Source: Pseudomonadota bacterium
GTDB lineage: Bacteria > Myxococcota_A > UBA9160 > SZUA-336
Assembly (NCBI GenBank): GCA_003247575.1
Contig: QJZC01000027.1
Span: 100,429-164,428 of the forward strand
Reading direction: 5' to 3'
Length of the DNA stretch: 64,000 nucleotides
Shown here: in pieces, positions 41,451-50,906 of the stretch
Position numbering within the stretch: position 1 is the first letter of the stretch
Layout of the letters: each line of letters starts with the position of its first letter
Program-made: the position numbers and the translations under genes
Notes under the pieces: generated by a model
What the model saw: only the letters and a program-made list of their open reading frames with translations
What the model was told of the DNA's origin: nothing
Databases searched by the model: none

Positions 41451-43787
41451 CTAGAACTGGTAGGTCACCTTGAAGAAGATCGTGTCGCGATCTTCTTCGA
41501 GGTGGTCACCGAAGCTCGATGCACTGTAGAGCGGGCCCTCTGCGGTTCGCGCGAATCCCTGGTTGATGCTCTGGAAGTTTCCAGACTGGAAGTTCGCCGG
41601 GTCGCTGATGCAGGCGATCGTGAGATCACCCCCGCAGGTGTTGCGGAAGGTGGTCTTCTGCGGCTTGGACCAGACCAGCTGTGCACCCATCTCGACGAAC
41701 ACGGATTCGTTCAGGATCCACTTGAGCGAGGGGCCCCAGGCGATCGCCTGCGCGTTCCAATCCCAGGCGACGAAGTTGGTCAGAATAAGTGAGTCGTTGC
41801 GCCAGTAGTTCTGCATCAGGAACGTGCTGATGACCTGGGTTTCGTCCGGGATCATGCGGCGCCCCTGGCCCTGATCCTCGTAGTCGAGAATGTGCTCGAC
41901 GAAGAGCTGCGCAGCTACGAGCGATGTACGCGATCGGTTGATCCAGGGGATGAATGGGCTCCAGTCGAGGCCGATCGCCGCGGAGACCACGTTGCTGTTG
42001 TCGACCAGGTCTACTTCGGCGCTGCTGATGATCGCGCGATCGAAGTCGAACGCCATCTCGAGATTGACGATCGCATCCGCGCCCGGGATCTGATAGTCGA
42101 GCGAGCCGCCGAGCGTGAGCGTTCGAGGATGCTCGAGCACGAGCTGTCCGCCCGAGAAGGGCAGTGAGAGCAGCTGCAGCTGACTCGCGCTGATGCAGTC
42201 TGCGTGGGCCTGCACGCTCGTGGCAGTGGCGGCGTTGCAGAGCGCACCCCCCGGACCGAAGAGCGCTAGGTGGAGGGTACGTAGCTCCGTTGCCACCGTG
42301 TTGATGGAGGTCACGCTGTAGGGATCGAAGCCCCCGATGAACGTCGGCGCAAAGGCCCCCAGAGCCGCGAGTGGGCCACCTGTGTCGAACTGGGAAGCGA
42401 CGCCCAATCCCTGCAGGAACAGGATGGCTCCCGGGTTCGGGTTCGTGAACGAGTATCCGTTCTTGAGCTTCGTGACCGGGGTGTCCTGGAAGCCCCAGAA
42501 GCCGGAGAACGACCACGAGATCGCAGGATCGGCGAAGCGTCCTTCGAGCCGGAAGCCGGGCTCAGTGTTGCGAATCTGCCAGTCGCGCTCCTCGAACTCC
42601 GCCAGCGCCAGTCCGAAGAGTCCGTGGGCGGCCGCGTTCGTGCGCGCTGCACACGTGGCCAAGAAGGCTCGTGGCTCACCGCACTGGCCGAGCTGGGTGG
42701 GCAAGAAGCGGTCGACCACCCAGACCAGCTCGAGGGACAGATCCTGGAGCGGGCCGACGTCGCCAAAGCTGTGCACGACGTCTACGGACCACTGCGGGAT
42801 GCGGCGTTCCTCGAGCGGAGTGAAGATGTTCGCATCGCTGATCTCGAGCGGATTGATGATGTCCTGCATGCGGAAGGCGTCCGTCTTTCCCCAGACGATC
42901 TGCTGCTTTCCGAGCCGTACGAACGTGTCTCCCTTCTCCACGTCTACGTAGAGCTCGCGCAGGAAGCACCACGGGTTCGCGTTGTCGAAGCAGTTCGTGC
43001 GTAGCTGCCCCTCGGTGCGGTTGATGCCGAACGACGAGTGATCCAGCGAGCCGCGGTCCCCGAGTGCGCGAGCGCCATTCGCGATCTGCAGTGGCGAGCG
43101 CAGGGGTGTTCCGGCTGGCTGGCTCGCCATGCCGAACGAGCCGAGCAGCGACGTCTGCGCGCGTGCTGGGCCCTGGAACAGACCGCTCAGGGTCGGGGCT
43201 CCTCCGAGCTTGACCTGATTCGAGCCGCGCGGACCCGCCGGCGCGACGGTCTGCCCGTAGAAGACCACGTCGTCGATGACGATCCCGGGATTGTTCTTTC
43301 CAGTGAACAGGAAGGCTATGTCCTGGTTGATGTAGCGGAACGCGCCGTCGATGCCGTCGCCCGCACCGGCCACTGCGTCTCCGTGGAGGAACCCGCTCGG
43401 ATTACGCGCGAATCCGGCCTGTGCGAGCTGCGTTCCGAAGGCGCCCGACTGTGCGCGCTTTCCGTAGACCGTCGGATACAGGTCGTAGACCACGTCGTAG
43501 GACGGTTGCAGCACCATCCCACCCGAGATCGTCCAGTCGTCCTTCTCGTAGAGGTCCATGGTCGCTTCGAGGTTGAAGCGCTGCTGCCATGCACCGAGCT
43601 GTGTCGCTCCGGCGAGGTCGAGCTGGGGTGAGATGAAGCGCGCAGTCGAGTCGAAGAAGCCATGCAGCTCGATTCGTTCTGCCCAGCCATCGGCACTGGA
43701 TTCGCTTGCGGGACCCAGTCCCACCAGCATCCCGAGGGCGATGGAACCGCCGATTATGCATCGCTCTCGAACACGGCGATCGAGCAT
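41451..43787 (-). CDS. DUF1302-family outer-membrane beta-barrel protein
   Basis: A 778-residue exported protein. A signal peptide (CIIGGSIALGMLVGLGPASES) is followed by the DUF1302 pattern: ELHGFFDSTARF, the segment VRLGKQQIVWGKTDAFRMQD, the loop PLEISDANIFTPLEERRIPQ, and many alternating amphipathic strands. It ends in FFKVTYQF, a C-terminal aromatic signature recognised by the BAM complex. DUF1302 proteins often accompany hydrophobic-substrate (lipid, steroid) uptake loci, usually with DUF1329 and RND genes; none are here. Start ATG with AAGGAGGAAACC upstream, an excellent site. The track's 125-residue extension is not coding. It is divergent from the hybrid kinase. Confidence 0.9.
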   Translation of the reverse strand: MLDRRVRERCIIGGSIALGMLVGLGPASESSADGWAERIELHGFFDSTARFISPQLDLAGATQLGAWQQRFNLEATMDLYEKDDWTISGGMVLQPSYDVVYDLYPTVYGKRAQSGAFGTQLAQAGFARNPSGFLHGDAVAGAGDGIDGAFRYINQDIAFLFTGKNNPGIVIDDVVFYGQTVAPAGPRGSNQVKLGGAPTLSGLFQGPARAQTSLLGSFGMASQPAGTPLRSPLQIANGARALGDRGSLDHSSFGINRTEGQLRTNCFDNANPWCFLRELYVDVEKGDTFVRLGKQQIVWGKTDAFRMQDIINPLEISDANIFTPLEERRIPQWSVDVVHSFGDVGPLQDLSLELVWVVDRFLPTQLGQCGEPRAFLATCAARTNAAAHGLFGLALAEFEERDWQIRNTEPGFRLEGRFADPAISWSFSGFWGFQDTPVTKLKNGYSFTNPNPGAILFLQGLGVASQFDTGGPLAALGAFAPTFIGGFDPYSVTSINTVATELRTLHLALFGPGGALCNAATATSVQAHADCISASQLQLLSLPFSGGQLVLEHPRTLTLGGSLDYQIPGADAIVNLEMAFDFDRAIISSAEVDLVDNSNVVSAAIGLDWSPFIPWINRSRTSLVAAQLFVEHILDYEDQGQGRRMIPDETQVISTFLMQNYWRNDSLILTNFVAWDWNAQAIAWGPSLKWILNESVFVEMGAQLVWSKPQKTTFRNTCGGDLTIACISDPANFQSGNFQSINQGFARTAEGPLYSASSFGDHLEEDRDTIFFKVTYQF

Positions 43788-44000
43788 GGTTTCCTCCTTC
43801 GATGACTCCGTGCGCGCGGAGCTTGCGCATCCGCCTCGGCTTTTCAGCGGCCGGAGCGCCGAGAAAGATGAGCCCTTTGTGCAGGTCGGACGCCGACGTG
43901 GAGCGAGCTTTCTGCGCCCGAGTGACCGCGCGGTGATGCGGCTGTCCATTCGTGACAGTGGCTTGGGAATCGGGCCCGCCAACCCGATAGGGGTATTGCG

Positions 44001-46193
44001 ATGCGAGACACCCTGTTCAAGAGAATCTGTCGATGGCTTCCCCTGGAGCTGCGCAGAGCCGGCTACGAGGACCTGCGTCGCGCGCGGCTGACTCTGTGCG
44101 TCGCGATTCTGCACGTGCTGGCCTCTCTCGGTTGGGCTCTGATCGAAGGACTCGCGGGCCACGGCGACGTGCTTCCGTGGACGTTTCTCTCTGCAACGCT
44201 CGCCTGTGGGGTGATCCTGCTGGTTCGGAGTCCGGGCCGCGTCAACCAGGCCGCCCGAGCTCAGCTCGCGCTGGTCATGCTCGCGCTGTGTAGCTCCTTC
44301 TTCTGCGGCGTCGGCTTCGCGGGCGGTGAGAGCTACATCTTGATGGGTACGATTCCGATCCTGGCGACCTCGCTGCTAGGTTGCCGCGAAGGGGTGTCCT
44401 GGACCGTCGCTTCGGCCGCACTGATGACGGTGATGCTGCTCCTCGATCCGAGTCGAGAAGCCGTCGGCGCGACCTTCGCCCTGTCGCATGCTGCGGCGGT
44501 GACCGAGCTTCCAGCGGTCCCGGGAACGACTTCTCTGCGGCGCGTCGCGGATGTGCGCTTCGTCTGGGCGGCGTCGATCGGGCTCGGCTCGATGGTGCTG
44601 CTCTTGTCTCTGCTCCTCGAGACCTTGCGGAGCAACGCGGTCGAGGAGCTATCGGACGCGAACGCCGAGCTGGTCGCTGCGCAGAAGGCGGCCCTCGCGG
44701 CCAATGAGGCCAAGGTGCGCTTCCTGTCGAACATGAGCCATGAGATCCGCACGCCAATGAACAGCGTGATCAGCACCACGGACCTATTGGCGCGCAGCGA
44801 GCTACCCACCGAGGTACAGGATCTCGCGTCGACTGCTTGTCAGGGGGCGCTCAGCCTACTGAGTCTCTTCCATCAGCTGCTGAGCTCTACGCTCGAGGCA
44901 GGCGAGCAGGAGGCCGAACGTGTCCCCTGTGACCTGCCCGAGATCGTCTACGGGGTCGCGCGCTCCTTCAACTTACGCGCGAGTGAGACCCCGTGGGTGA
45001 TGATCGTCGACTATGCTGCGAATGCTCCGAAGTGCTTCCTCGGGGATCCGCTGCGAATCCGGCAGGTACTGCTCAACCTGGTCGGGAACGCGGCCAAGTT
45101 CACCGAGCACGGCTTCGTGCGGATTCGCGCGCGAAATGCAGAGGCTCCGGGGCGAGTTCGGATCGAGGTGGAGGACACCGGCATCGGTGTCGCGCAGGAC
45201 ATGCACGAGCGCATCTTCCAGCGCTTCACGCAGGGGGATAGCTCGACGACGCGGCGCTACGGTGGAGCAGGACTCGGGCTCGCAATCTCGCGTGATCTGG
45301 TGCGGAGCATGGGTGGCGAGATCGGGGTCGTGAGCGCGCTCGGCGAGGGGGCGACGTTCTGGTTCGAGCTTCCCTGCGATGGCAGCCTGGGTCCGATCCA
45401 CACGCACATCCCGCGGGAGTCTGCGCACGTGCTGATCGTCGAGCCCCATACCGCGGTGCGGGAGGCCCTCGAGGCGCAGCTCCAGGGCGCCGGTGTTGGA
45501 TTTCGCAGCTTCGCCGATCCTCGGCAGGCGCTCGAGGTATCGGGTACTCCACCCCAGAATGGTGCGGAGGCTCCGATCGCAGTGTTGGTGGCGCACGATC
45601 CACCACGCATGAATGCCATCGAGTGGTTGGAGGAGCGCCGTTCGCGCGAGCTTCCCGCCATCGTCTTGAGTCCGCACGCGTGCCCACTGGACGAGCAAGG
45701 GCGTCGCCGCCTCGGCGTAGAGAGCTGGCTCTTGGCTCCTGCACCGGCTGAGCTCGTGACCCAGGCGATTCGTCGGCCCGCGGCGGCACGCCCCGCGCGC
45801 TCCGAGCACGACGACATCGTGCTGGACGGCGTGCGCGTGCTCTTGGTCGAGGACTTCGTGCCCAACCAGAAGGTTGCCCGACACATCTTGAGCCGGCTCG
45901 GATGCATCGTGGACATCGCGGCCAACGGCTGCGAAGCCCTCGAGTACCTAGAGAAGCACGACTACGATGCGGTGCTCATGGATTGTCAGATGCCCGAAAT
46001 GGACGGCTATGAAGCCACGCGGCGCTTCCGCGCGAGCGAGGAGCAACGCGGCGGCCATCTCCCGATCATCGCGGTGACGGCCAACGCGCTGCCTGGCGAT
46101 CGAGAGCAGTGTCTGGACGCTGGCATGGACGACTACGTCGCCAAGCCGATCAAGCTCGACACCTTGCGCGCCGCTCTCCTGCGCTTTCTGTAG
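44001..46193 (+). CDS. membrane hybrid histidine kinase with one degenerate and one intact receiver
   Basis: A 730-residue kinase. The N-terminal membrane domain has about six helices (residues 25-215). A short coiled coil leads to HisKA (FLSNMSHEIRTPMNSV, about 248) and the ATPase domain (NLVGNAAKFTE, EDTGIGV, FQRFTQGDSSTTRRYGGAGL). Receiver 1 (about 475-590) is degenerate: VLIVEPHTAV lacks the paired acids, the phospho-acceptor position in VLVAHDPPRMN is Ala, and the conserved Lys is replaced in WLLAPAPAE. Receiver 2 (about 605-728) is intact, with LLVEDFVPNQ, the Asp in VLMDCQMPEMDGYEATRRF, and Lys in YVAKPIK. ATG start. It sits divergently from the DUF1302 gene and may regulate it. Confidence 0.92.
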   Translation: MRDTLFKRICRWLPLELRRAGYEDLRRARLTLCVAILHVLASLGWALIEGLAGHGDVLPWTFLSATLACGVILLVRSPGRVNQAARAQLALVMLALCSSFFCGVGFAGGESYILMGTIPILATSLLGCREGVSWTVASAALMTVMLLLDPSREAVGATFALSHAAAVTELPAVPGTTSLRRVADVRFVWAASIGLGSMVLLLSLLLETLRSNAVEELSDANAELVAAQKAALAANEAKVRFLSNMSHEIRTPMNSVISTTDLLARSELPTEVQDLASTACQGALSLLSLFHQLLSSTLEAGEQEAERVPCDLPEIVYGVARSFNLRASETPWVMIVDYAANAPKCFLGDPLRIRQVLLNLVGNAAKFTEHGFVRIRARNAEAPGRVRIEVEDTGIGVAQDMHERIFQRFTQGDSSTTRRYGGAGLGLAISRDLVRSMGGEIGVVSALGEGATFWFELPCDGSLGPIHTHIPRESAHVLIVEPHTAVREALEAQLQGAGVGFRSFADPRQALEVSGTPPQNGAEAPIAVLVAHDPPRMNAIEWLEERRSRELPAIVLSPHACPLDEQGRRRLGVESWLLAPAPAELVTQAIRRPAAARPARSEHDDIVLDGVRVLLVEDFVPNQKVARHILSRLGCIVDIAANGCEALEYLEKHDYDAVLMDCQMPEMDGYEATRRFRASEEQRGGHLPIIAVTANALPGDREQCLDAGMDDYVAKPIKLDTLRAALLRFL

Positions 46194-46294
46194 TCGTCCG
46201 CGCAGGCGACGGATTGCGATCCCGCGCCGGGCTGCGGAATACTGCAGCGGGTGGTGCTTCTGGGCACCCGCACTCACTGCGTGTAGGAGCAGTC

Positions 46295-47074
46295 ATGTTG
46301 GTAGCGATTCCGGACCTGGCGACAGCCGAACGTGTTCTGTGTATCCAGCCGCACTATGACGACAACGATATCGGCGCGGGCGGATCGCTTGCGGCGCTTG
46401 CGGAGCGCGGCGCAGAGATCGTCTATGTCACGGTGACCGACGACCAGTTGGGTGTGCGGGAGGAGCTGTCCGAGGGCGAGGCCCGAGAGGTGCTCAAGCG
46501 CGAGCAGCTGGCTGCAGGGGAGCAGGTGGGTGTATCCGACCAGCGATGGCTCGAGTTCCCCGACGGGGGCGAGTACGACTACTTCGAGCTTCGGCGCGCG
46601 CTGGTTGCCGAGGTGCGCCGCTTTCGACCCGATTTCATCTTCACGTGCGATCCGTGGGCCGCGTACGAGGCGCACTCGGATCACACTCGGGTCGGACGCG
46701 CAGCGGCGGAAGCAGCGATCTTCCAGCGCCTTCCCCGCTTTCGTAGCGGTGTCGAGGTCGACCGCGACTACACACCGCACGACGTTCGTGGGATCGCGTT
46801 CTACTTCAGTACGGCACCCAATGTGGTCGTTCCGATCGACGCGGTGCGCGACCGCAAGCACAAAGCCTTGGACGCCTACCAGGCGCAGTTCTCACCGGTC
46901 GAGCTTCAGCTCCTGCACGGTGCGCTCGAGCTGAAGGAGCGAAGTTGGGCTGCGGGGCAGAGCTTCGACTACGCAGAGGCGCTCAAGGTACTCAGTCCCG
47001 TGCATCTGCACGTGAGTCCCGACGCGGAGGAAGTCGTGCGAAACCAGGACCGGGTGGTGGTCGCCTGGACCTGA
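46295..47074 (+). CDS. PIG-L/LmbE-family deacetylase
   Basis: A 259-residue zinc deacetylase of the LmbE/PIG-L family, acting on N-acetyl sugars or thiol-glycosides. The first metal motif is CIQPHYDDNDIGAGGSL (Tyr in place of the common Pro in PHPDD). The C-terminal metal ligand lies in YEAHSDHTRVGRAAAEAA. Start: ATG 46295 with GTAGGAG six bases upstream; the track's start at 46109 overlaps the kinase gene. It follows the kinase by 101 bases, so co-transcription is possible. The exact substrate is unknown; the family includes mycothiol/bacillithiol and antibiotic enzymes. Confidence 0.9.
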   Translation: MLVAIPDLATAERVLCIQPHYDDNDIGAGGSLAALAERGAEIVYVTVTDDQLGVREELSEGEAREVLKREQLAAGEQVGVSDQRWLEFPDGGEYDYFELRRALVAEVRRFRPDFIFTCDPWAAYEAHSDHTRVGRAAAEAAIFQRLPRFRSGVEVDRDYTPHDVRGIAFYFSTAPNVVVPIDAVRDRKHKALDAYQAQFSPVELQLLHGALELKERSWAAGQSFDYAEALKVLSPVHLHVSPDAEEVVRNQDRVVVAWT

Positions 47075-47177
47075 GCTGCGCGCGACGGGTTCGTCCCCGA
47101 TCTGCGCGGTTAGACCTGCTTTCGGCTCGATCCGTTTCCGTTTCCGGTCGATCTGTCTCGATGCAGCTCGACTCGGT

Positions 47178-48617
47178 TCAGCCTGCGTTCGACTCGGCCT
47201 CGGGCCGCTTCGGGTCGAGGCCGCGCTTCTTGATCATCTCGAGCAGGGTCGTGCGATTCAGCCCGAGAAGACTCGCCGCCTTCGTCTTGTTGCCGCCGGT
47301 GCGCTCCAGCGCCTGTGAGATCAGCTCGTCCTGATAGCGTCCGACCGCATCTTGGAAGCGGATCCCGTCCGGGCCGAGCCGCGCGCTGGTGCTCGGACTC
47401 GCGGCCGCTACGGCTTCGGGGTAGATCGCGCGGAAGTCTGCTGCGTCGATCTCATCCTTGTCGCAGAGGATGACGACGCGCTCCATGAGGTTCTCGAGCT
47501 CGCGCACGTTGCCGGGCCAGTTGAATGCGATCAGGTACTCCATGGCCTTGGGAGTGAGCTGCGGAACCTTGCGATCCTGGGCTTCGGATTCTCGTTCGAG
47601 GAAGAATTCGGCTAGTAGGGGAATGTCTTCGACGCGATCGCGGAGAGGCGGCATTTGGATGGGTACGACGTTCAGGCGGTAGTAGAGGTCTTCGCGGAAG
47701 CGTTGCTCTTGAATGCGTTGCAGCAGATGTTGGTTGGTAGCGGCAATCACTCGTACGTCGACATGAGTGGTGACCGACGTACCGACCGCCTCGAAGGTCC
47801 CGTGCTGCAAGACGCGCAACAGCTTGGGTTGCAGCGCGATGCTCATGTCTCCGATCTCGTCGAGAAAGATCGTACCGGTATCTGCGCGCGTGAAGCGACC
47901 CTCGCGACTCTGGTGGGCGCTCGTGAACGCACCGCGTAGGTGCCCGAAGAGCTCGGACTCGAGCAGCTCCTCGGGGATCGCGCCACAGTTCACGGCGACG
48001 AACGGCTTGTCTCTGCGCGGGCTCTCCCGATGGATGACCGAGGCGATGACCTCCTTGCCGGTGCCGCTCTCGCCAGTGATCAGGACCGTGGCGCGCGTGC
48101 GCGCGACCCGCTGGGCGGCCCGCAGCACCTCGCGCAGCGCGCGGCTGCGTCCGATGATCACCGGCTCGGAGTTGTCTGCGCTGCGGCGGCGGGAGGCCTT
48201 GGGCTCGGACAGGCTGGCGCGACGTGTGTCGAGCGCTTGGCCCAGCAGACCGATCAGGGTCCCGAAGTTCTTCTCGAAGGGCTTCTCGAGATACCAGAAG
48301 GCTCCCGCGCGTAGCGCCTCCACGGAGCGGTCCATGCTGCCGTACCCCGTCATGATGATGCACGGAAGCTTCGGATCCATCTCGAGCGAGCTTCGCACCA
48401 GTTCGAGTCCGTTGCGTCCCGGCATTTCGAAGTCGGTCAGCACGATGTCGATCTTGTCGGAGCGCAGCACGTCGAGCGCCTGGTTCGTGTCACACGCTTC
48501 CAGCACCTCGTAGCCGTGTCGTGTCAATACACGAGTGAGCAGTCGGCGACAGAGCGCCTCGTCGTCGACCACGAGTACCTTTGCGGTGTTTGTGCCCGTG
48601 ACCACTGCACTATCCAT
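47178..48617 (-). CDS. NtrC-family sigma-54-dependent response regulator
   Basis: A 479-residue regulator with three domains: receiver (about 12-125, phospho-acceptor Asp in IVLTDFEMPGRNG), AAA+ activator (about 150-390) and a Fis-type helix-turn-helix (LERTGGNKTKAASLLGLNRT). The AAA+ domain has Walker A GESGTGKEVIAS, Walker B GTIFLDEIGDMS and an arginine-finger region RFREDLYYRLNV. The sigma-54 contact loop reads GAFTSA rather than the canonical GAFTGA. No histidine kinase adjoins on the same strand; the hybrid kinase at 44 kb is the nearest candidate partner. ATG start. Confidence 0.93.
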   Translation of the reverse strand: MDSAVVTGTNTAKVLVVDDEALCRRLLTRVLTRHGYEVLEACDTNQALDVLRSDKIDIVLTDFEMPGRNGLELVRSSLEMDPKLPCIIMTGYGSMDRSVEALRAGAFWYLEKPFEKNFGTLIGLLGQALDTRRASLSEPKASRRRSADNSEPVIIGRSRALREVLRAAQRVARTRATVLITGESGTGKEVIASVIHRESPRRDKPFVAVNCGAIPEELLESELFGHLRGAFTSAHQSREGRFTRADTGTIFLDEIGDMSIALQPKLLRVLQHGTFEAVGTSVTTHVDVRVIAATNQHLLQRIQEQRFREDLYYRLNVVPIQMPPLRDRVEDIPLLAEFFLERESEAQDRKVPQLTPKAMEYLIAFNWPGNVRELENLMERVVILCDKDEIDAADFRAIYPEAVAAASPSTSARLGPDGIRFQDAVGRYQDELISQALERTGGNKTKAASLLGLNRTTLLEMIKKRGLDPKRPEAESNAG

Positions 48618-49047
48618 CGAACGCCCAGTTTATGCTGAAGCTCCGGGATCTTCAACTGAGGGTCTAAAAGTTCACTCAGGGTGACAGAGGCCGCGACCCG
48701 CACGGAATCTTTTGGACACTGGCCAGGTTACGTGGAATCCAAGGAGAATTGAGGGGGATTGTCTACGACGAGTGCTCTCCGGCAGATTGTGTAGACTGCG
48801 CAGCCTGGAGACCTCGAGCCGCGCTGATTCTCGACGCTTCCGGGGACGAGTGGCTGGCGCAGGCAACGCGTCTGGCCGCGTGCGGCTCTCCCGGGGCTCT
48901 CCCGGTTGGAGATGACTGGAGCGACGAGGACGGATCGATTTTGTTTGCTGCTGCCGCGCGCCAACGGGTGGGAATGAATGGCGGGGTTCTGATCGGCCGC
49001 CGGATTCGGATAGGCCGAGGCTCCTGCGCCATCCGAGGATCCTGCGG
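48618..49047. other. divergent region, sigma-54 regulator / CLC channel
   Basis: 430 bases between divergent genes. It is AT-richer at 48620-48720, a likely promoter zone for the regulator. The rest is covered by the doubtful ORF at 48749. Confidence 0.4.
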
Positions 49048-49051
49048 ATGA
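48749..49051 (+). CDS. doubtful small ORF coupled to the CLC gene
   Basis: A 100-residue ORF from a TTG close behind AAGGAG, with its stop codon overlapping the CLC start as ATGA. Its composition is moderately protein-like (ALILDASGDEWLAQATRLA, SDEDGSILFAAAARQRVGM) and it is rich in Cys near the N-terminus. No family is recognised. The spacing of binding site to TTG is short, and an antisense shadow ORF covers the same area, so it may be chance. Confidence 0.3.
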   Translation: MRGIVYDECSPADCVDCAAWRPRAALILDASGDEWLAQATRLAACGSPGALPVGDDWSDEDGSILFAAAARQRVGMNGGVLIGRRIRIGRGSCAIRGSCG

Positions 49052-50883
49052 GAGAGCTGGCCCAACGCCTGTTCCGCGCGCTGAACGAGAGTCCGACTCG
49101 CTGGCTTGCCTTCGGTGTCGCGACCGGTATCGCATCGGGACTGGTCTCGGTCCTGTTCTTTGTCGGGCTCGAGTTCGCGGGGCATCAGGTGTTCGGCTCG
49201 ATCGGGCGCTCGTTGCCCAGTCCGCCTGGCGAGATCCTGTTCGAAGCCGCCGAAGAGGACCCCAGCCAGGGACCTGTGTACGACTGGCTCTTCTTCGCGC
49301 TGCCTGCGATCGGCGGATTGATCTCGGGAGTCCTGGTGACCCGCTACGCGCCCGAGGCCGCAGGCCACGGGACCGACGAGATGATCCGCGCGTTCCACCG
49401 CGAGCGTGGGGTCATCCGGCCGCGCATTCCGCTCGTGAAGGGGTTGGCCACGATCGCGACGTTGGCGACGGGCGGCAGTGCGGGGAAGGAAGGGCCCATC
49501 GCGCAGATCGGCGCCGGAATCGGGTCGGTCCTGGCGACCCGACTCGGGCTCTCCGCGCGCGATCGGCGGATTCTGCTGTTGGCGGGTGCCGCGGGCGGAC
49601 TTGGCGCGATCTTTCGGGCGCCGCTCGGCAGCGCGATCACTGCTATCGAGGTTCTGTACCAGGAAGACTTCGAGTCGGACGCGCTGATTCCATGCGTGAT
49701 CTCTTCGGTGACGGCTTACGCGGTCTTCGTGAGCTTGCTGGGCAGCGCCCGTATCTTCGACGTGCCGGCGATCCCCCTGCCACGGGTGCAGGAGCTCGCC
49801 GGCTATCTGTTGCTCTCTTTGCTCACGGTTCCCATCGGGGGCGCCTATATCCGGCTCTTCTACGGCGCGCGGGACCACGTCTTTGCGAAGCTGCCGATCC
49901 CGCGCTGGCTTTCTCCAGCTCTTGGCGGGCTCGGGGTCGGCATCATCGGCCTCTGGGTGAGCCAGTGCTACGGATCGGGTTGGGGATACATCCAACAGAT
50001 TCTGAACGGGGGCTTGATCGTCGACGGAGAGCGCTTGACCGACCCCATGGTTCTGGTCACCACCTTGTCGGTCATCGCCCTGGCAAAGATCCTGGCTACG
50101 TGTCTAACGATCGGCTCGGGGGGCAGCGGCGGCGTGTTCGGGCCGACCTTGTTCATCGGTGGAATGCTGGGCGGCGTGGTCGGCTACGGCGGGAACCTGC
50201 TCTCGCCCACGATCTTTCCGGTTCCCGAGGCGTACGTTCTGGTCGGCATGGCGAGCTTCTTCGCGGGTGTCGCCAGTGCGCCGATCGGAGCCATGCTGAT
50301 GGTCACCGAGATGACGGGCGGCTACACCCTGCTTCCTCCGCTGATGCTGTCGTCCGTCGTGGCAATCCTCTTCATGCGACACACTTCGATCTATCAGAAT
50401 CAGGTGCGCGACCGCTTTCGCTCTCCCGCGCACGTCGGAGATCTCACACTCAACGTGCTCGAGGAGATGAAGGTCTCGGACGTGTATTCGCGCCGCGAGA
50501 AGGTGTCCCATGTGATTCCCGAGGCACGCTTCGGGGTCCTACGCGATGCGATCCTGGTCAACGAGGAGGCGACCCTTCCCGTCGTCTCGGAGTCGGGGGA
50601 GCTGGTCGGAATCATCACTGCGGAGCAGCTGCGGCCGGTGATGGACGACGTCCAGCTCGATCAGTTCGTGGTTGCGCGCGACATCTGTGCTCCCCCGATC
50701 TTCGTGCGACCCGACGACGATCTGTATCGGGCCCACGAGCTCTTCAGGCAGTCCGGCTGTCCACAGCTCCCGGTCCTCGGCAGCGAGACCGAGAACCTGC
50801 CGGCTCCGATCATCGGGATGCTGGACTACCGCGACATGATGGTCGCCTATGGACGCGAGCTCGTACGTCGGAAGTCGGGCTGA
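49048..50883 (+). CDS. CLC-family chloride channel/transporter with CBS domains
   Basis: A 611-residue membrane protein. About ten to twelve helices (20-440) of the CLC family are followed by a pair of CBS domains (about 465-600). CLC motifs: GSAGKEGPIAQIGAGIGSVL, containing the gating Glu, and GSGGSGGVFGPTLFIGGMLGG. The selectivity-filter Ser region is replaced by AAGHGTDE, as in many CBS-containing bacterial CLCs. The CBS repeats read SDVYSRREKVSHVIPE and ARDICAPPIFVRPDDDLYR and may sense adenine nucleotides. Chloride/proton exchange or fluoride handling is possible; lack of fluoride-type motifs favours chloride. ATG start. It is convergent with the NUDIX gene. Confidence 0.92.
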   Translation: MRELAQRLFRALNESPTRWLAFGVATGIASGLVSVLFFVGLEFAGHQVFGSIGRSLPSPPGEILFEAAEEDPSQGPVYDWLFFALPAIGGLISGVLVTRYAPEAAGHGTDEMIRAFHRERGVIRPRIPLVKGLATIATLATGGSAGKEGPIAQIGAGIGSVLATRLGLSARDRRILLLAGAAGGLGAIFRAPLGSAITAIEVLYQEDFESDALIPCVISSVTAYAVFVSLLGSARIFDVPAIPLPRVQELAGYLLLSLLTVPIGGAYIRLFYGARDHVFAKLPIPRWLSPALGGLGVGIIGLWVSQCYGSGWGYIQQILNGGLIVDGERLTDPMVLVTTLSVIALAKILATCLTIGSGGSGGVFGPTLFIGGMLGGVVGYGGNLLSPTIFPVPEAYVLVGMASFFAGVASAPIGAMLMVTEMTGGYTLLPPLMLSSVVAILFMRHTSIYQNQVRDRFRSPAHVGDLTLNVLEEMKVSDVYSRREKVSHVIPEARFGVLRDAILVNEEATLPVVSESGELVGIITAEQLRPVMDDVQLDQFVVARDICAPPIFVRPDDDLYRAHELFRQSGCPQLPVLGSETENLPAPIIGMLDYRDMMVAYGRELVRRKSG

Positions 50884-50906
50884 GCGCGCTCCCGCTCCCG
50901 CGGGGC

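Noticed and set aside
43788-44162. N-terminal extension of the DUF1302 protein
   Set aside because: The signal peptide begins at 43787 after an excellent AAGGAGG site; the upstream residues are not coding-like and overlap the kinase start.
48763-49995. 410-residue minus-strand ORF
   Set aside because: Antisense to the CLC gene; Arg/Glu/Asp-rich shadow without domains.
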